The notes beneath the pieces were generated by a model that was not told the origin of the DNA, ran no database searches, and was given only the letters and a program-made list of their open reading frames with translations. A stretch of DNA of 64,000 nt. Source: Polyodon spathula. Its lineage: Eukaryota; Chordata; Actinopteri; Acipenseriformes; Polyodontidae. The position numbers and the translations under genes were made by a program. Position 1 is the stretch's first letter; each line of letters begins with the position of its first letter. Of the stretch, positions 24,401 to 42,396 are shown piece after piece. The DNA is taken from the NCBI RefSeq assembly GCF_017654505.1, contig NC_054553.1, positions 1,664,501 to 1,728,500 of the forward strand, in the 5' to 3' direction.

Positions 24401-26798
24401 TTTATTTAGATTAGGCATATTTGGAGCAGTGAGACTGATCTGTCTGGTCTAGTTATAGGGGGAGATCCTTTCTAGCTGAATACATTGAATAAATTGATGT
24501 TGCATGAATATGCATCCTTTGTCTAATGTGAATGGACATTGGTGACACTGACTTTGCAAAATGACTCTTTACCCAATATTGCAGACAGAAAGAACCACAG
24601 CATATTGGAGTTCTCTGCATTACTGAATAACAATGCATTCTGACATTTTTTAAACATATTGCAAATTCCTCAAGCACACCCATATATAAGATGTACTCAA
24701 CATGGTGATGCTGGTCAACAATGTAATGCTTTGATAATATAAAATTGCAATACAAATATTCTAGATATATTTGAGTGAGCTCTAGAAAGCATGGCAAGGG
24801 TTTATTGGCATATATGCCATCTACTTTTCACTTCCTTATTTATATTATTAATATGGTGTACGCTATTCGCAAGTGGAAAAGTAACGATTGCTAAGATACA
24901 CATTTGAAATGCTCCAATTTAATTGGGTTTATCTGTATTATTTGACCCTCTGGGAAATTTATATATTATGTACCATCACATATCCTGACTGCTAGTTAGG
25001 CAGGCTGCTGATTAAGTACATTCAAGAGCACTGGACCAGACCTTTCCCATGCAGCCAGCTCTATATCACTGTACCACATGACATTGTACGTGGTACTGTC
25101 TAATATTACCAGTGATGAGTGTAGCGGTTCTCTCTCCATAAACTCCTCTTGAAAGCTCGGTACTGGTGTCTGAATGTTGCTATAGGATTGCTGCAGACAC
25201 TTTTTCTGCACAGTTTGTGGATGAGAAGGGTGAGGTCAGACCTGATCCTGAAAGAGTTGACCATCCTTCAGTCGTCCTCCCTCTCCCAGTTACTCGACAC
25301 TCATTGCCTCCTGCTGCTCATGCCTCGAGACTTTCCCCCAGTATAATTTAAAGCTGTTTTTCATGCAGTGGGGCACCATATTTAATGTTAATGAAAGCCC
25401 CTGCTGACGTCTTAATAACACAGTCTATGTTTCTCGTTTTATTTATTTTTATTCTTTTGTTTGTGCAAGTCAGTCGGGTTTAAGTGAAAGATAAAGGGGC
25501 GTAATTGGACAACTTGTCAGCATGAATAAAAGGTGCTGTTTAAACAGATTAGATCTGCTGAAACAAGACATAGACAGACAAGAAAGGTCCCGCTTGACTT
25601 ATTGACTACTAGTCTTTACTTAGACTACTTCATAAATGATTGAACGGTTTGTAAAGGTGGTTAGTGTTAGACTCGGGGGTGGACACAGGGGAACGGCGTC
25701 GACTCACTTTTTTGGAAGGGTGGACACCGTACACCCAACATATTTTTGGTGAAAAGCCATTTTTAACACTCCATCTTCATTGTTATTTATCTTGAATAGT
25801 AGCCTGTTTTATTTCTCAATACTTCATCATTTAATGTTCCCAAAGCAACTTTTCCTTTTCCTTCAGACTTGTAATGAAGTTGGCGTGGTAACTGGTTTTT
25901 AGAGGGCGATTACATTTAATTTTTTTAAATGACTATTATCACATAATAATAACGAGTTGATTCAGTTAAGACATTTCTAAAATAAACAAAATGAAAATTA
26001 GTGTAACAGCTGAACTTTTTTTTATTTCCAAAACTGGCAAACTCTGTGAAAAACAGCATTTGCTCCACAACAATCACTGCCTCCCTGATCGATCCTGCGA
26101 ACAACACATAAACCTTAAACAAATTACAACAGTATGATTTTTCATGGGCCCTGGCTCCCACAATAATATCTGTATATCAATGTATTTATCTTTTTGCCTG
26201 CACTGACTGACGCTGTAAATTTGAAAGTTGCCCCACTGGGGGCCTGATGGGTCGCGAAACCCCTTAGGAAAACACGCCCCGTTGCTCATTCGGTAACCCT
26301 ATTGAGTCCACTGACTATTTTCTGTACGAGTCCAACCCTGGTTTTGATTATAACATATACATTATGCAGCCTCATATTTTGTGAAAACCTGACTCTTGTC
26401 AAGTAGAGCAAGAAATTAATAAAAGTTGAAGGCAAGGGGTTAGGAACATACACTTGCAAGTGCCGTCATCCCACACAGAGTGCTCTCAGCAGATGGGTCT
26501 CCAGAGCGCGGGATCACAGGTACAAGTCCAAAGACCTGGAAAACAATGCTTTGAAAAAGCTCAGGAAGCGAATACTGCACCCATTTATCACATAGTTCAA
26601 ACTCGCCCTGGAGGGAGTGACTGAAAATCATTCACGTCTAAAGGTTGGTAAAAGGTCACAAGTGAAATCAATTTTCTGGGTCACACAGCAATAAAAGTCT
26701 TGAATTAACACTTCAGCTTGCCCACTTGCAAGAAGATACTTTTTTGTGATCCCTTTCTGTTTACAATGTCAACAGTGGTGTACAACCCCTTCCTAAAC

Positions 26799-26800
<2 letters not shown>
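21430..26800. other. Long unique noncoding stretch
   Basis: About 5.4 kb with almost no microsatellites and no recognised gene. Frames of 114-118 codons (21650-22006 plus, 24453-24797 minus) have no signal or domain I recognise. A 7-base inverted pair (GTACCAC/GTGGTAC) lies at about 25071-25096. The segment at 25380-25560, with TGACGTCT and a long T-rich stretch, and a GC-richer patch at 25670-25735 (GGGGTGGACAC and AGGGTGGACACC) may be fragments of older elements. Confidence 0.5.

Positions 26801-26842
<42 letters not shown>
26801..26842. repeat. Poly(C) run of 42 bases
   Basis: An unbroken run of 42 C (G on the minus strand). Homopolymers of C/G this long are rare in vertebrate DNA compared with A/T runs. 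The strand can fold as an i-motif and its complement as a G-quadruplex. The run creates proline- or glycine-only stretches in open frames that should be ignored. The exact count is likely to be unreliable in an assembly. Confidence 0.95.
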
Positions 26843-26844
<2 letters not shown>

Positions 26845-27222
26845 GGCAATTGACAATTTTACAATTTAAAAGTACATCTTCCAGAAGAATCTGTGCTTTA
26901 AATAACCCCACCATGTTTAACTGTTTAATTGAGAATCTGGTGCTACAGGGCCGTTTCACTTCAACAAGAATCAGCACAGCTTTCAAAAAATGATACAAAG
27001 CAGATTATAAAACCGAGGAACAAGCCGACGAGGAGTAAGCGATCAGCAGCTATAAACAGAACACATGCCAGCCCAAAAGACAAAAGATAATCTGTGTGGA
27101 TTCAGCCTTATGTATTATTGGGCTGATGAGCTCATGGAGTCTGATGGAGTCCACATGAGTAAACATGTACTGCAATGCGTATGAAATATAATTTCTGTAT
27201 AATTTTTACATTATGTGTATCG
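26843..27222. other. Noncoding spacer, nothing identified
   Basis: Single-copy sequence between the poly(C) run and the fold-back element. No feature is recognised. Confidence 0.55.
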
Positions 27223-27402
27223 AACTACACTGTAGTTACACTGCAATGGAATATTGCTCCATGATATTTACATTGGCATTACACAACCACATGTGTAACA
27301 GTTTAAATACAAAAGAGACAGCCAACATTAAATACAAACACTGTTTGTTGCATTGTAATTACACACCCATGTGTGTTATTACAGTGTAATTAGAGTGTAG
27401 TT
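27223..27402. mobile_element. Fold-back MITE candidate
   Basis: Two 25-base inverted arms, AACTACACTGTAGTTACACT(GCAAT) at 27223-27247 and its near complement at 27378-27402, differ at three positions and enclose about 130 bp. The interior has further TTACAC and CATGTGT words in both orientations, including ACCACATGTGTAACAG and CCCATGTGTGTTATTACAG. No coding capacity is present. The size and arms fit a non-autonomous DNA transposon. I did not find a convincing target-site duplication, so the true ends may lie further out. The style is shared with 5526-5650. Confidence 0.6.
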
Positions 27403-29522
27403 AAAGACGTATAATGTAAGGTGTTGTGGAATATATAATCTGTAGTATTGCTGCAAACTTCAAGAAATTAAGTAATTATGTATTTCAATTTCACATTCAG
27501 ATGTATCTTTGTAATTGTACATCTCAGACTATGATAACCCACATCAACTGTTGACACTTAATACTGGATAATCCAAGTGTTCACTGCAGTGGTAATTTCT
27601 GATGGTAAGGAACAGGACAGTCTGCCAGAAGGCATCCGGGCACAGTAACTTCATTATGTTTCCAGTTTAGTCAAAGGCTATTTGCTGAATATTATCAATT
27701 CATATTATTCTATTTAATAGTATCATGATATGGAGGATAATAGGGAGAGACAGCCTTTGGACTCCACTGAGATAGCAGAATGCTTACTTTAGTTCAAACA
27801 AGTCAATCCATTTCCTGCAAATCTCTCTGCACAGAATAAGAGAAAACGCCCTGAGCTAGCTTGTCAGATACAATCTTATGGTAGGGAATGTCTCAGAGAG
27901 CATTATATAACAGTAAATGAAGTATTTACAGCAAGACAGAAAAATTAAGCAGGATACAAGAAGACATGTATTGAACAATAGGCTCCTGTTCCTTTTTCTA
28001 ATGTGCCCAGCTGTCTACATCACCACCATAGTTCATACAAAACTGCAAACACATACAGAGTTAACCACAGTGTAATGCATGCTCCAGGTTCCCAAAAAGT
28101 ATAGTAGAACTTGAGCCAGAATGTGTGGCTCTTCAGTGGGTTGGTACATAGGCTGGATGAATGGTGTTCAGCATGTCTTTTTTGCTCCTTTTGTATTACT
28201 GAACACTTGGTTCACCCCTTGTTTCACACTGATGTACACAGCCTTCCAATACTGTTAAATCACCTAGTCAGGTGTATATATACAACTCTGGATCAAAATA
28301 AAAGCTCACTGTAAAATTCCTGTGTTGGTTAACACAAGCCTTTGGCCATAATATTTTTTTTTGTTTGGCTGCATAAAAGACGATGTCTAAGGGGTACTGT
28401 TTCTCAGAGCTTATTATTTTATTGAATTATTATGAAAAGGGTATGACAAGGGTTTGAGGCTTGGGGGGAAAACAAAACACACAGGCTCACACACATTTAC
28501 AGCATAATGAAAAGCAAAACAAAGCAAAACTAGGCTGCAGGAGTCAATCATTTGAATACATATTTTGAACAAGCTAAAATGTCATAGCACAGGAAGGCTT
28601 CCAATGCTCTAGCAGTTATATAGAAGAGACACAGACAAGTACTGTAGCTTAAGTACTGATCACCATAACAGGGTGAACAGAAGCAGTGAACCCTGGGATT
28701 GCAAGAGCCAGTATGGAAGCTGGCATAAGATCTGACCTAGCGTTGCACATCAGTGGTGTGACTTATACATAAATAAACTACTGCACTAGTGATTTCCATC
28801 ATGTCAAGTCCAAGTAATTAAAACATGATCTTTTTTTTGCTTGCTGCTTTCATCACGATTCTTGATTTGTAATGCCATTCACAAAATCGGTCCCGATGTA
28901 TAAAATCAGATATTAAGAAAATAACATATTCTGAGGTCACGTACACGCATGCACAAGCTCCTATCACATACAAATTGAGAATGTTTAGCTTCCAGTCAGT
29001 GTTGAAAGAAAACCGCTATTGCCATTTCAGCCATGTAAAGTTTTATTATGTGCCTAATCAAGCACCCTTCAGCTTGTTACAAAATATAAATGTTTTTCTG
29101 TTACGCCATGTAAAAATAAAAAGGCTAAATTCCTTCCCTGCTGCATTACTGTTGCTTTGCTTAGTTCCCTACTTTGTGTTTAATTGGCATTTTCCTGGAT
29201 AAATGTTTTTGTAATCTGAAGTGTAATTCTCCAGTTTAGAACAGTATTGTAAAGCCTGGGGCACAGTTTAAGAGACTGGGTGGATGCATCCCATGTGTGT
29301 TGAAATCTGGAAGATTGTTAAATAGTATTCAGTGAAGACATATCAGTTTAGTATTTAGAGTCTTGCTCTCCAAAACTGGAATTATTGTTGCTAAATTATT
29401 GTGATCTTTCTAATGCGCCAGATTTATTCCACTATATACTGACTTGTTCATATACTGATACACTATATACTGATGTTCTGTGTTAGACATTACCATCAAA
29501 GCCAAAGAAAGACTAGAAAGAC
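27403..29522. other. Unique noncoding DNA
   Basis: No gene or repeat is recognised. The open frames (28111-28314, 28975-29202) are short and have no family features. Confidence 0.6.
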
Positions 29523-29540
29523 TTTTTTTTTTTTTTTTTT
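29523..29540. repeat. Poly(T) run
   Basis: About 18 consecutive T. No element was identified that would use it as a tail. Confidence 0.85.
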
Positions 29541-29636
29541 ACCGTATCGTTAGCAAGGATCTAAAAGGCAGAGGAGGGATGGATCCCCCCATCATTATAA
29601 AGAAACAGCCAGAGGAGATTTACAATACTGTTATGC

Positions 29637-30183
<547 letters not shown>

Positions 30184-30336
30184 GTCACAGACAGTGGCAC
30201 TGGGACAATTTTTAAAGTGGGGGTGCTGAAAGCCATTGAATAAAACTGTAACCCCTGTATATGATGGAAGCCATGCAAAGCTAGGGGGTGCTTCCGCACC
30301 CCCAGCCCCCCTAGTTCCAGCACCCCTGGTCACAGA
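30184..30336. mobile_element. hAT-type MITE with 8-bp target-site duplication
   Basis: A 137-bp element (30192-30328) is flanked by perfect 8-base direct repeats GTCACAGA at 30184-30191 and 30329-30336. Its ends are imperfect inverted repeats: the left end reads CAGTGGCACTGGGACAA and the inverted right end reads CAGGGGTGCTGGAACTA, with a second matching block (TGGGGGTGC) further in on each side. Ends starting CAG and an 8-bp duplication are the hallmarks of the hAT superfamily. There is no coding capacity, so it is non-autonomous and would have been moved by a hAT transposase from elsewhere in the genome. The perfect duplication suggests the insertion is not very old. Confidence 0.88.
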
Positions 30337-32099
30337 AGTGATTAATAATGCAATAACACAGAACTAATTACATAGTATTTTTCTTCATCGCTTTTATTCT
30401 GTTAACAGTTTTTATTTTTTAATTTTTTTTTTTATTTAGTTATTCCATGACACACAGGTACAAGCAACCAGCATCTTAAAAACCTTGTTGTTAATGTCCC
30501 AGTTTGCAAGACCCTGTTATTATTACACTTAGCTTGCTCTAAAAGCTAGACAACTGCAAAAAAAAAAAAAACTCAAAACAATACAGAATACACCACATAC
30601 AGTTAACATAACCGCTCCTGCAATCTTATAGTATTACAACAGCATTAAATGAAAATAGGAAATATTGTGCAATACCGCATATGCATCATGTGAAAAATAA
30701 TACATTTACAAGAGATACATAGTTGATGAGACCGATTCAATTTTTGCTTATCAAAAAGCTTTTCAGCTTAAATGAAGGTAAACTGTTTTCTAAAATAACA
30801 TAATTTGCAAAAATATTATTATGTTCTCAATAATGATATACACCAATTTCTATTAGTTGCTGGAGTAATATATTTTTTAATATCAGACCAAATTACAAAA
30901 TAACAAAGCTAATGTTGTATAGAAATTAAGATTCTGTAATGGCCAAAACTAATGATACTGGTTCCTGTAAAGCCTTACATGCTAAGTGCTGTTTTTCAAG
31001 AACCATTCCCTGATGCAAATCATCTACACATTATAATAATATTAACAATCTTGTTGTCTATGGTTCTGGAGAAGCCAGTAGGCATTTAGGTAGCACTTTT
31101 TTTAATCAAATGATGTGTAGAAAAGTCCATTTAAATAGTCATCTACCGGTAATGGATAATTGGACAATCAAAATGATATGCATGCGTTGTTATGCTCTCA
31201 TAGCAAATTGCTAGTACACCTGCGATAATTAAATATGGCAAAAATAATCTAATGTCCTTATTAAAAAATGGATCACACACTATCAGATTGCATCAGGGTT
31301 ATATTATTATGATATGATTATATTTAGTTTTTTACTAAATCTGAGCTAACAGTTCTTTAGTATTCAATTAAAGATGTATTTTATCATGTCATCCTTTAAT
31401 ACAGTATAGTCATTAAGCCTGCTGTATAAAATAGAAATGTGTTCCAAAGAACAGAACTCTCATTTGCAAATATAGTGAAATTCATTTTATTTCCATTTTA
31501 ATTATCTGAATTAACACTCCTTCATAAGTGATTTTAAATGTTCTACAAATTTTAATTGATCTTGACAGATAAATGCAGTTTATATCCTAATTATCCCTAA
31601 CTGCATTTGCAATGTGGATCATATTACCATTTATTACCATGGCATCTCTTATAAGTGAATAAGCATATATACACATGTTGGTTTTAGATAGAAGAGGTTT
31701 AAAGTTTTCAGGAAATAACATCCATTTATGATTCATTTCATTCACAATTTTTAGAATTGCAAAGCAGTTTCTTCATATGCTGTGTTCATCCATATATGTA
31801 AACATGTGATAGATCTTTGCTGAAAGGATGTAAGATAGTTTGAATTACTATGATTAATCACTGAAACCCTTATTGCCCTTTAACTTGTCATTTTAATCTG
31901 TCATTGAGTAATCCGATGACACTTAGGGATACAGTGGGATAGAGTCACACGTTCTTTTTCTCATATATGATACTGTTCCAATATTAATTAAGTCCTTGAG
32001 GCCAAATGTTGTGTTCTTCTACAAAATGCACTATACACTGGGTTCAGATTTCTCTGGTTAGGTGTAGCCTAGGGAGTTGGGAACCATACTGTATATATA
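30337..32099. other. AT-rich unique DNA without microsatellites
   Basis: About 1.7 kb of markedly AT-rich single-copy sequence with few simple repeats for this window. It holds an octamer-like word (CATTTGCAAATATAG, about 31460) and GCATTTGCAAT (about 31604). No gene is seen. It could be conserved noncoding DNA, but I have no comparison to show it. Confidence 0.45.
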
Positions 32100-32345
32100 T
32101 ATTGAGCCTCGCGACTGGGTCCTAGTTACCAACCGGGTTCAACCCTCAGAGGATGGAACAGCTCATATGAAGTCCTAACATAGGAACAGGACTCGAACAC
32201 TAAGAGTATGAAGACCTCATCCCAGGAGGGTAAAGGAGGAAGTAAGACAGAGCCTTTTTCTTGAGTCAGGACATAGTGCATGAACTGTAAAAAAACAGTC
32301 TGGCCGGTGATCCCCTCTGACCACACAAAGAACCTGTGGAGTTAG
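32100..32345 (-). mobile_element. Possible SINE-like fragment, weak
   Basis: On the minus strand the word GTGTTCGAGTCC (near 32188-32199) matches the tRNA-type internal promoter box B (consensus GGTTCGANTCC) except at one position. The surrounding block is richer in G+C than its neighbours. I do not see a good box A at the right distance, so a tRNA-derived origin is only a possibility. Confidence 0.25.
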
Positions 32346-32399
32346 TCACTATCCCCCCAGAGGGTACCAACACAGAGACAAGCGGCGCATGAAAAAAGT

Positions 32400-34845
32400 G
32401 AGCAGGAGGAGGGAGGAGGAGGAAAAAGCAAACACAGGAGAAAGAGCAGGGCTGTGACTGTATATATTCAGTAAGAAATCTAAGGGAGACAGCTGCTCTA
32501 AATGTTGAACAAACTACTTAAACCTAATAGCAGCATTTGTAAATTGCCTTGAGTCATTTTTTCCTATGTTTGACTTCTATCTGGTTCCATTTACACCCCC
32601 CCTCCCCCAACCCCCATCCCGTTTTAAGATGTCTTAAAATGCACGGCACACATGGATATCAACATATACATGTAACTACACTTAAAGATCCAATTATCTG
32701 GGCTGAAAGTGAACACCACTTACTATCACAGCCATGTAAACACAGCATTAAAGAGAAGCAAACCTGCCTGATCCGAGGTGGAATGTCCAACTTGACTTGC
32801 TTTCCTTTCTGTACAGTTTGAAAGTTCCATGCCTGTGCATTTAACATATAGTTGAAAACTTTAAGCTGAACCCACAATCCTCTTATCTTTATCGTGCATC
32901 ACTCCATAGGCTTGGTGCCAGGTAGTGGTATCTGCATGCCCCTTTTGGAAACCTTTGACAGTGTAACGCACCAGTGAAAACATGTGTTTCTGGGGACATT
33001 TCTGAAGTTGTCATGTTTTAGATCATAGTATGGGAGCTTTAAAGAGGGGGGTTTATTGTGTACGTTTCTTCTTTGTAAATTTTTGTCTGAAGCTCATTGA
33101 GATTTATTAGAATGTGTTAGAATTGTAATTTCTGTTTTCTGCGCACCACTCAATGTAATGATCTTTTTTTGAAATAGCACTTAGAATGAACTCCTCGCCC
33201 AGCTCCAAAAACAAATTATAACAAAAGACACATGATATTCACTCGTTATGTCAGTTCTGTAGCATTCTTGCCTTTACATACAAATACGTCTTTAGCCAGA
33301 GATGCCAAGTTTATACGCCAAGCTGCACATATAGAAATAGGTCTACAATCTGTTATCTCATTTTCATTTTTTTTTAAAGTAATGACGTATTTACAAAATA
33401 GTTTCCATACTTCCAATCGTATTAACTAACTTCAATAAACGCTAACATACTTCTCTTTTTTTCAAAGTCTCGAAGGAAATCCATGGGAGACTGAGAATGT
33501 TTAATACGCATGCAAAATGTTTTATATTGTAGGATGTTGATTTAATCTTGAAACAGTAGAACCTTCAGTGGCACTTCATTTATTTCCCAGGACTGTGGAG
33601 GACCTACATTATTTTTCCCCTCATGTAAAGGTTACCAGTATGTTTTGTACAGTAAGGAGACCAGGTTTGGAAATTAAGAACACATTTCCAATAAACAGTT
33701 CATCAAGCTAGAGAGTAATCTGCTGATGTTTGAGGGTACGAGTACGGAGAATAACACGAGTACTGCTGCTTTGATCTGGAAACTGTATAAGAAGAAAACA
33801 GACAACAAAGGGAGGTATGATTTGGTGATAAGATGTCTCAGTTTTCTTTCAGCTCTTGGAACTAATCTCTTTACCTTAAAAAGCTCCAGGTCACAGTATC
33901 AATTGACTAAGCAAATGTCGTGGGAGGGATGTGAATGTGTAAAACACAGAACTTTATTAGTAATCTTAGGGTGACATTATTGACAGGGCATGTTAGTAAC
34001 CCTGGCACTGCTGTCTGGAGATCTGCCACCATGTTCTGATTAAAAGTTCCCTTTTTTTTCTTTTTCAAATCTTTTTGCTGCGGCCAACCTAAATAAATAA
34101 ACACAAATAGATTTTTTCTCATAAGGCCTCAATACGCAAACGTTTGTGTTTCACTCTGAAAAGCCAAGCCTGCAAGAGCGTGTTTTTGATTACGAAAGGC
34201 ATTTGTCAGAGAGGACAGTGATTGCTTCAACATTTTTACCCATATTTCGCTTTTTTTAAAATATATATTTATGACTTTGATACCTTGAACTACAGGTCAA
34301 GCATTTATGCATTGTACAAGCTGCAATATTTCAGCTATTCCAGTCACATTAACCTGAGTTTTTGTTTTGTTGTTGATTTTTTTTTTTAATCTAAGAAGCC
34401 CCTACAGCAAATAATCTACTAAACTTTTGTTGCTCTATTTATAACACTGGAGGTGTTGTGCAAATTAAATGCATACATCATAAATTCTGAGGTGTCAGTA
34501 AAGCAATTGATTATAAATCATGAATACTCACATTTAAAAACATATAATGACCATAATAGTCACACAAGATAGTCTATATGTTCGCAATCGCTGACACCAA
34601 GAGCCACTGCAGTGCACTTACTGGCATGCGATTGCTTTATGAATATAATCCTGATCTTTCAATTTGAACTCCTGAAGAAACTATCATTGTATCGCCAGTA
34701 GCTCTCATTACCATGGATCTGCATCTGATGCTCATAGTCATGGGCTTAGAAGGGTTAACAGTACAAAGCAGCACTGAATATCAGGCAGGGCGATGATCAA
34801 TCACCAGGCAAGACTAATCAAGCCATGTCAAATCTTGGATCGGAC
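32400..34845. other. Unique noncoding DNA
   Basis: A purine-rich patch (GGAGGAGGGAGGAGGAGG) lies at about 32405-32425. Otherwise this is single-copy sequence with short, unsupported open frames and no recognised repeat or gene. Confidence 0.55.
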
Positions 34846-35320
34846 TGTAGGGGGGCTACCGAGTGGTGCATCCAGTAAAGGCGCTCAGCGTGGAGAGCAG
34901 AATGCACCCTATAGCCTGGATGTTGCCGAATTGAGTCCAGGCTATTCCACTGCTGACCGAGGACAGTTCCCAGGGGGTGGAGTCGCCCACGTGGGGGAGG
35001 GTTTAGGTCAGCCTGGGTGTTCTCGGCTCACCGCGCACCAGCAACCCCTGTAGTCTGGTCGAGCGCATGCAGACTTGCCTGTAAGCTGCCCAGAGCTGCG
35101 TTGTCCTCCGACATTGTCCTCCGACGCTTTAGCTCTGAGGTGGCTACATGGCGGGTCTACACTGTGGAAAGAAGCGGTCGGCTGACAGCACACACTTCAG
35201 AGGACAGAATGTGTTCATCTTCTCTGCTCCCGAGTCAGCGTGGCACTGGTAGCGGCGAGCTGAGCCTAAAAATAACTGGCTATTCCAAATTGGGAGAAAA
35301 ATTATAAAAATAATTGACTA
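34846..35320 (+). mobile_element. tRNA-derived SINE, about 470 bp
   Basis: The head starts GGGGGGCTACCGAGTGGTGC, a box-A-like motif, followed by AAAGGCGCTC. About 70 bases downstream is GAATTGAGTCCAG, a decayed box B (consensus GGTTCGANTCC). A GC- and CpG-rich body follows (34940-35260). The tail reads AACTGGCTATTCCAAATTGG and GAGAAAAATTATAAAAATAA. The head, body and tail match, from memory, a SINE family abundant in sturgeon and paddlefish sequence. This is the most CpG-rich patch in the window and should not be mistaken for a promoter CpG island. The frames at 34793-35053 and 35017-35307 are within the SINE and not genes. No clear target-site duplication was found. Confidence 0.8.
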
Positions 35321-35324
35321 CTCA

Positions 35325-36599
35325 TTTGGAATAACTGGGCAACATCAAGTCTGCAGGTATGCAGTATGCGATGGACAGTAGATGTAGTAAGGGCCACTTG
35401 TTCTGTGTTATAGCGCATGTATGAATTAACAATCTGTATGCAATTTTAAATTCTGTCTTTGTAAATTATTTCATAAACAGAAGTCATATTGGTTACATAC
35501 AAGTATAACCTGTAGCATATGGTGGAATCTGCTAGATTTGTTTTGGACAGTAATGTGTGCTGCAGATGTGTATTATAGTACCCAAGGAGTTGTAAACTAT
35601 GGGATCTGGGCACTTTCCAGGATCATTTGAATGTGAAACAAACATATCCTTTCAAACAAACGAAGGAAATGTTTTTCCTATTTAGAAAATTGCATTGTCC
35701 TGCGTTGATACTGATCACGATTAAAGCCTGTGATTAAGTCTGTTACAATGGGCCCTAAGGTGGACTGTATTTTGTACAAGATTTATACTTTTTCTTTCCT
35801 GCAAATCTGCTCATGCTGGTTCCTGCTATCCTAGGCTGTGGCACACATTGTCTCAATTAGAATTGCATGATGAAAAGTGGAGTGGTCACTTATCTTTTGA
35901 TCAACAAATCTGTCATAAGATTAGATTTATTATGACAGAAAAAAATGACTTGAATGCACTAGCACTATTAATTACACCACCACAATATAGTGTAGGCACA
36001 AATTGTTGTATTATTGCATTGCAGTTTGTATATATATTAAAGGGATCATTTATACCATCTACAGTATTGTGTACATTTTTAATATTCTCTTGTGTTTTCT
36101 CTGTTGTTCTGCAGTGTTGTTTCTGCTTAGAACCTGATTTACCAGGCTTGCTAACAATTCCAGCAAATGTGACCCTTATAACCACTTATGAAAGCTGAAT
36201 TTCTGATGAGATGTGGTGGTGTGTAACTGTAACTCCTATCCCCTGTGCAATTATGAGTTAGTAAATAGAAAATCTCTCTCTAAAAGAAAGGGATTCAGAG
36301 AGGACAGCTGCACACCTTTAGTAATAATTTTTAAAATCACCTCACATTTAAGAAATTCATTTGTGTTTCTGACTTTATACTCAGGATTAAATGCATCCAT
36401 CTTCTAAATATGAACCCTTTTTTTAACTTTCTGAAGTATTACATAGAACATTTCAAATGACTGAATTTAAAGTCTTCATTAAGGCTTCATTTACAGCTGG
36501 GCATTGGTGGGGTCTGTTTAAATTTGTGATGAATTTAGAGAGAGAGAAACGGTCCAAGACTGACAACTGGAGAGCCACCCTTTCCTACTGAGAGACCAC
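35325..36599. other. Unique noncoding DNA
   Basis: No gene or repeat is recognised. Frames at 35848-36198 (plus) and 35913-36185 (minus) are open over the same bases on opposite strands, which argues for chance or a low-stop composition rather than coding. Confidence 0.55.
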
Positions 36600-36852
36600 A
36601 CTCGTAGGGTGAAAAGGTAGGTCATTCAATCCTTGACCTCGCCACCAATCAGTGAAATATGCGATGGTGCTTTTTGTGGTCTAGATACTTGTCCCCTATG
36701 AGCTGGCCAGAGAATACCATTAACATAGACCTCCCAGTTACCACTTGATAAAAAAAGACTTTCTGTCACTACTGTGCCTGGTTGATTTGAACCTGAGACT
36801 CTGAGGTGAAAGATTAAATGCACCAATGCCTATCCACTCAGCCACCCAGCCC
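36600..36852 (-). mobile_element. tRNA-derived SINE (class II tRNA-like head)
   Basis: Read on the minus strand from 36852, the head is GGCTGGGTGGCTGAGTGGAT, whose TGGCTGAGTGG (36834-36844) fits box A. GGTTCAAATC (36784-36793) fits box B. The spacing of about 40 bases between the boxes is that of a tRNA with a long variable arm, and the start resembles tRNA-Leu or tRNA-Ser. The sequence lacks a proper acceptor stem and continues for at least 200 bp without a tRNA 3' end, so it is a retroposon head rather than a tRNA gene. The 3' boundary near 36600 is approximate. Confidence 0.65.
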
Positions 36853-36918
36853 AGTGAAGGCCACTTTTAAAGCAATGCCTCTTCTTCCTAGATGCATTGT
36901 TCATTTAACCTGTGTACC

Positions 36919-36934
36919 GTCCCCATATGGGGAC
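36919..36934. repeat. Perfect 16-bp palindrome
   Basis: GTCCCCATATGGGGAC is fully self-complementary. It lies about 70 bp beyond the head of the minus-strand SINE. It could be a protein-binding site or chance; no function is assigned. Confidence 0.9.
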
Positions 36935-36939
36935 ATAAT

Positions 36940-42319
<5,380 letters not shown>

Positions 42320-42378
<59 letters not shown>

Positions 42379-42396
42379 GTCTATCTATCTATCTAT
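42320..42396. repeat. (TATC)n tetranucleotide microsatellite
   Basis: About 19 CTAT units (GATA on the other strand) with one CTGT variant, between GTGTATGTGTGT and a short TATATACACACA. Confidence 0.97.

Noticed and set aside
25670..25735. Pair of GGTGGACAC words suggesting a small element
   Set aside because: The two words are direct rather than inverted, and no target-site duplication or second copy was found.
26705..26998. Poly-glycine and poly-proline frames
   Set aside because: They are translations of the 42-base C run.
34793..35307. Two plus-strand frames of 86 and 96 codons in CpG-rich sequence
   Set aside because: They fall inside the tRNA-derived SINE; the CpG richness is that of the repeat and not of a promoter or exon.
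36784..36852. Possible tRNA-Leu or tRNA-Ser gene on the minus strand
   Set aside because: The internal promoter boxes fit, but the acceptor stem does not pair and the sequence continues as a retroposon body. It is called a SINE head instead.
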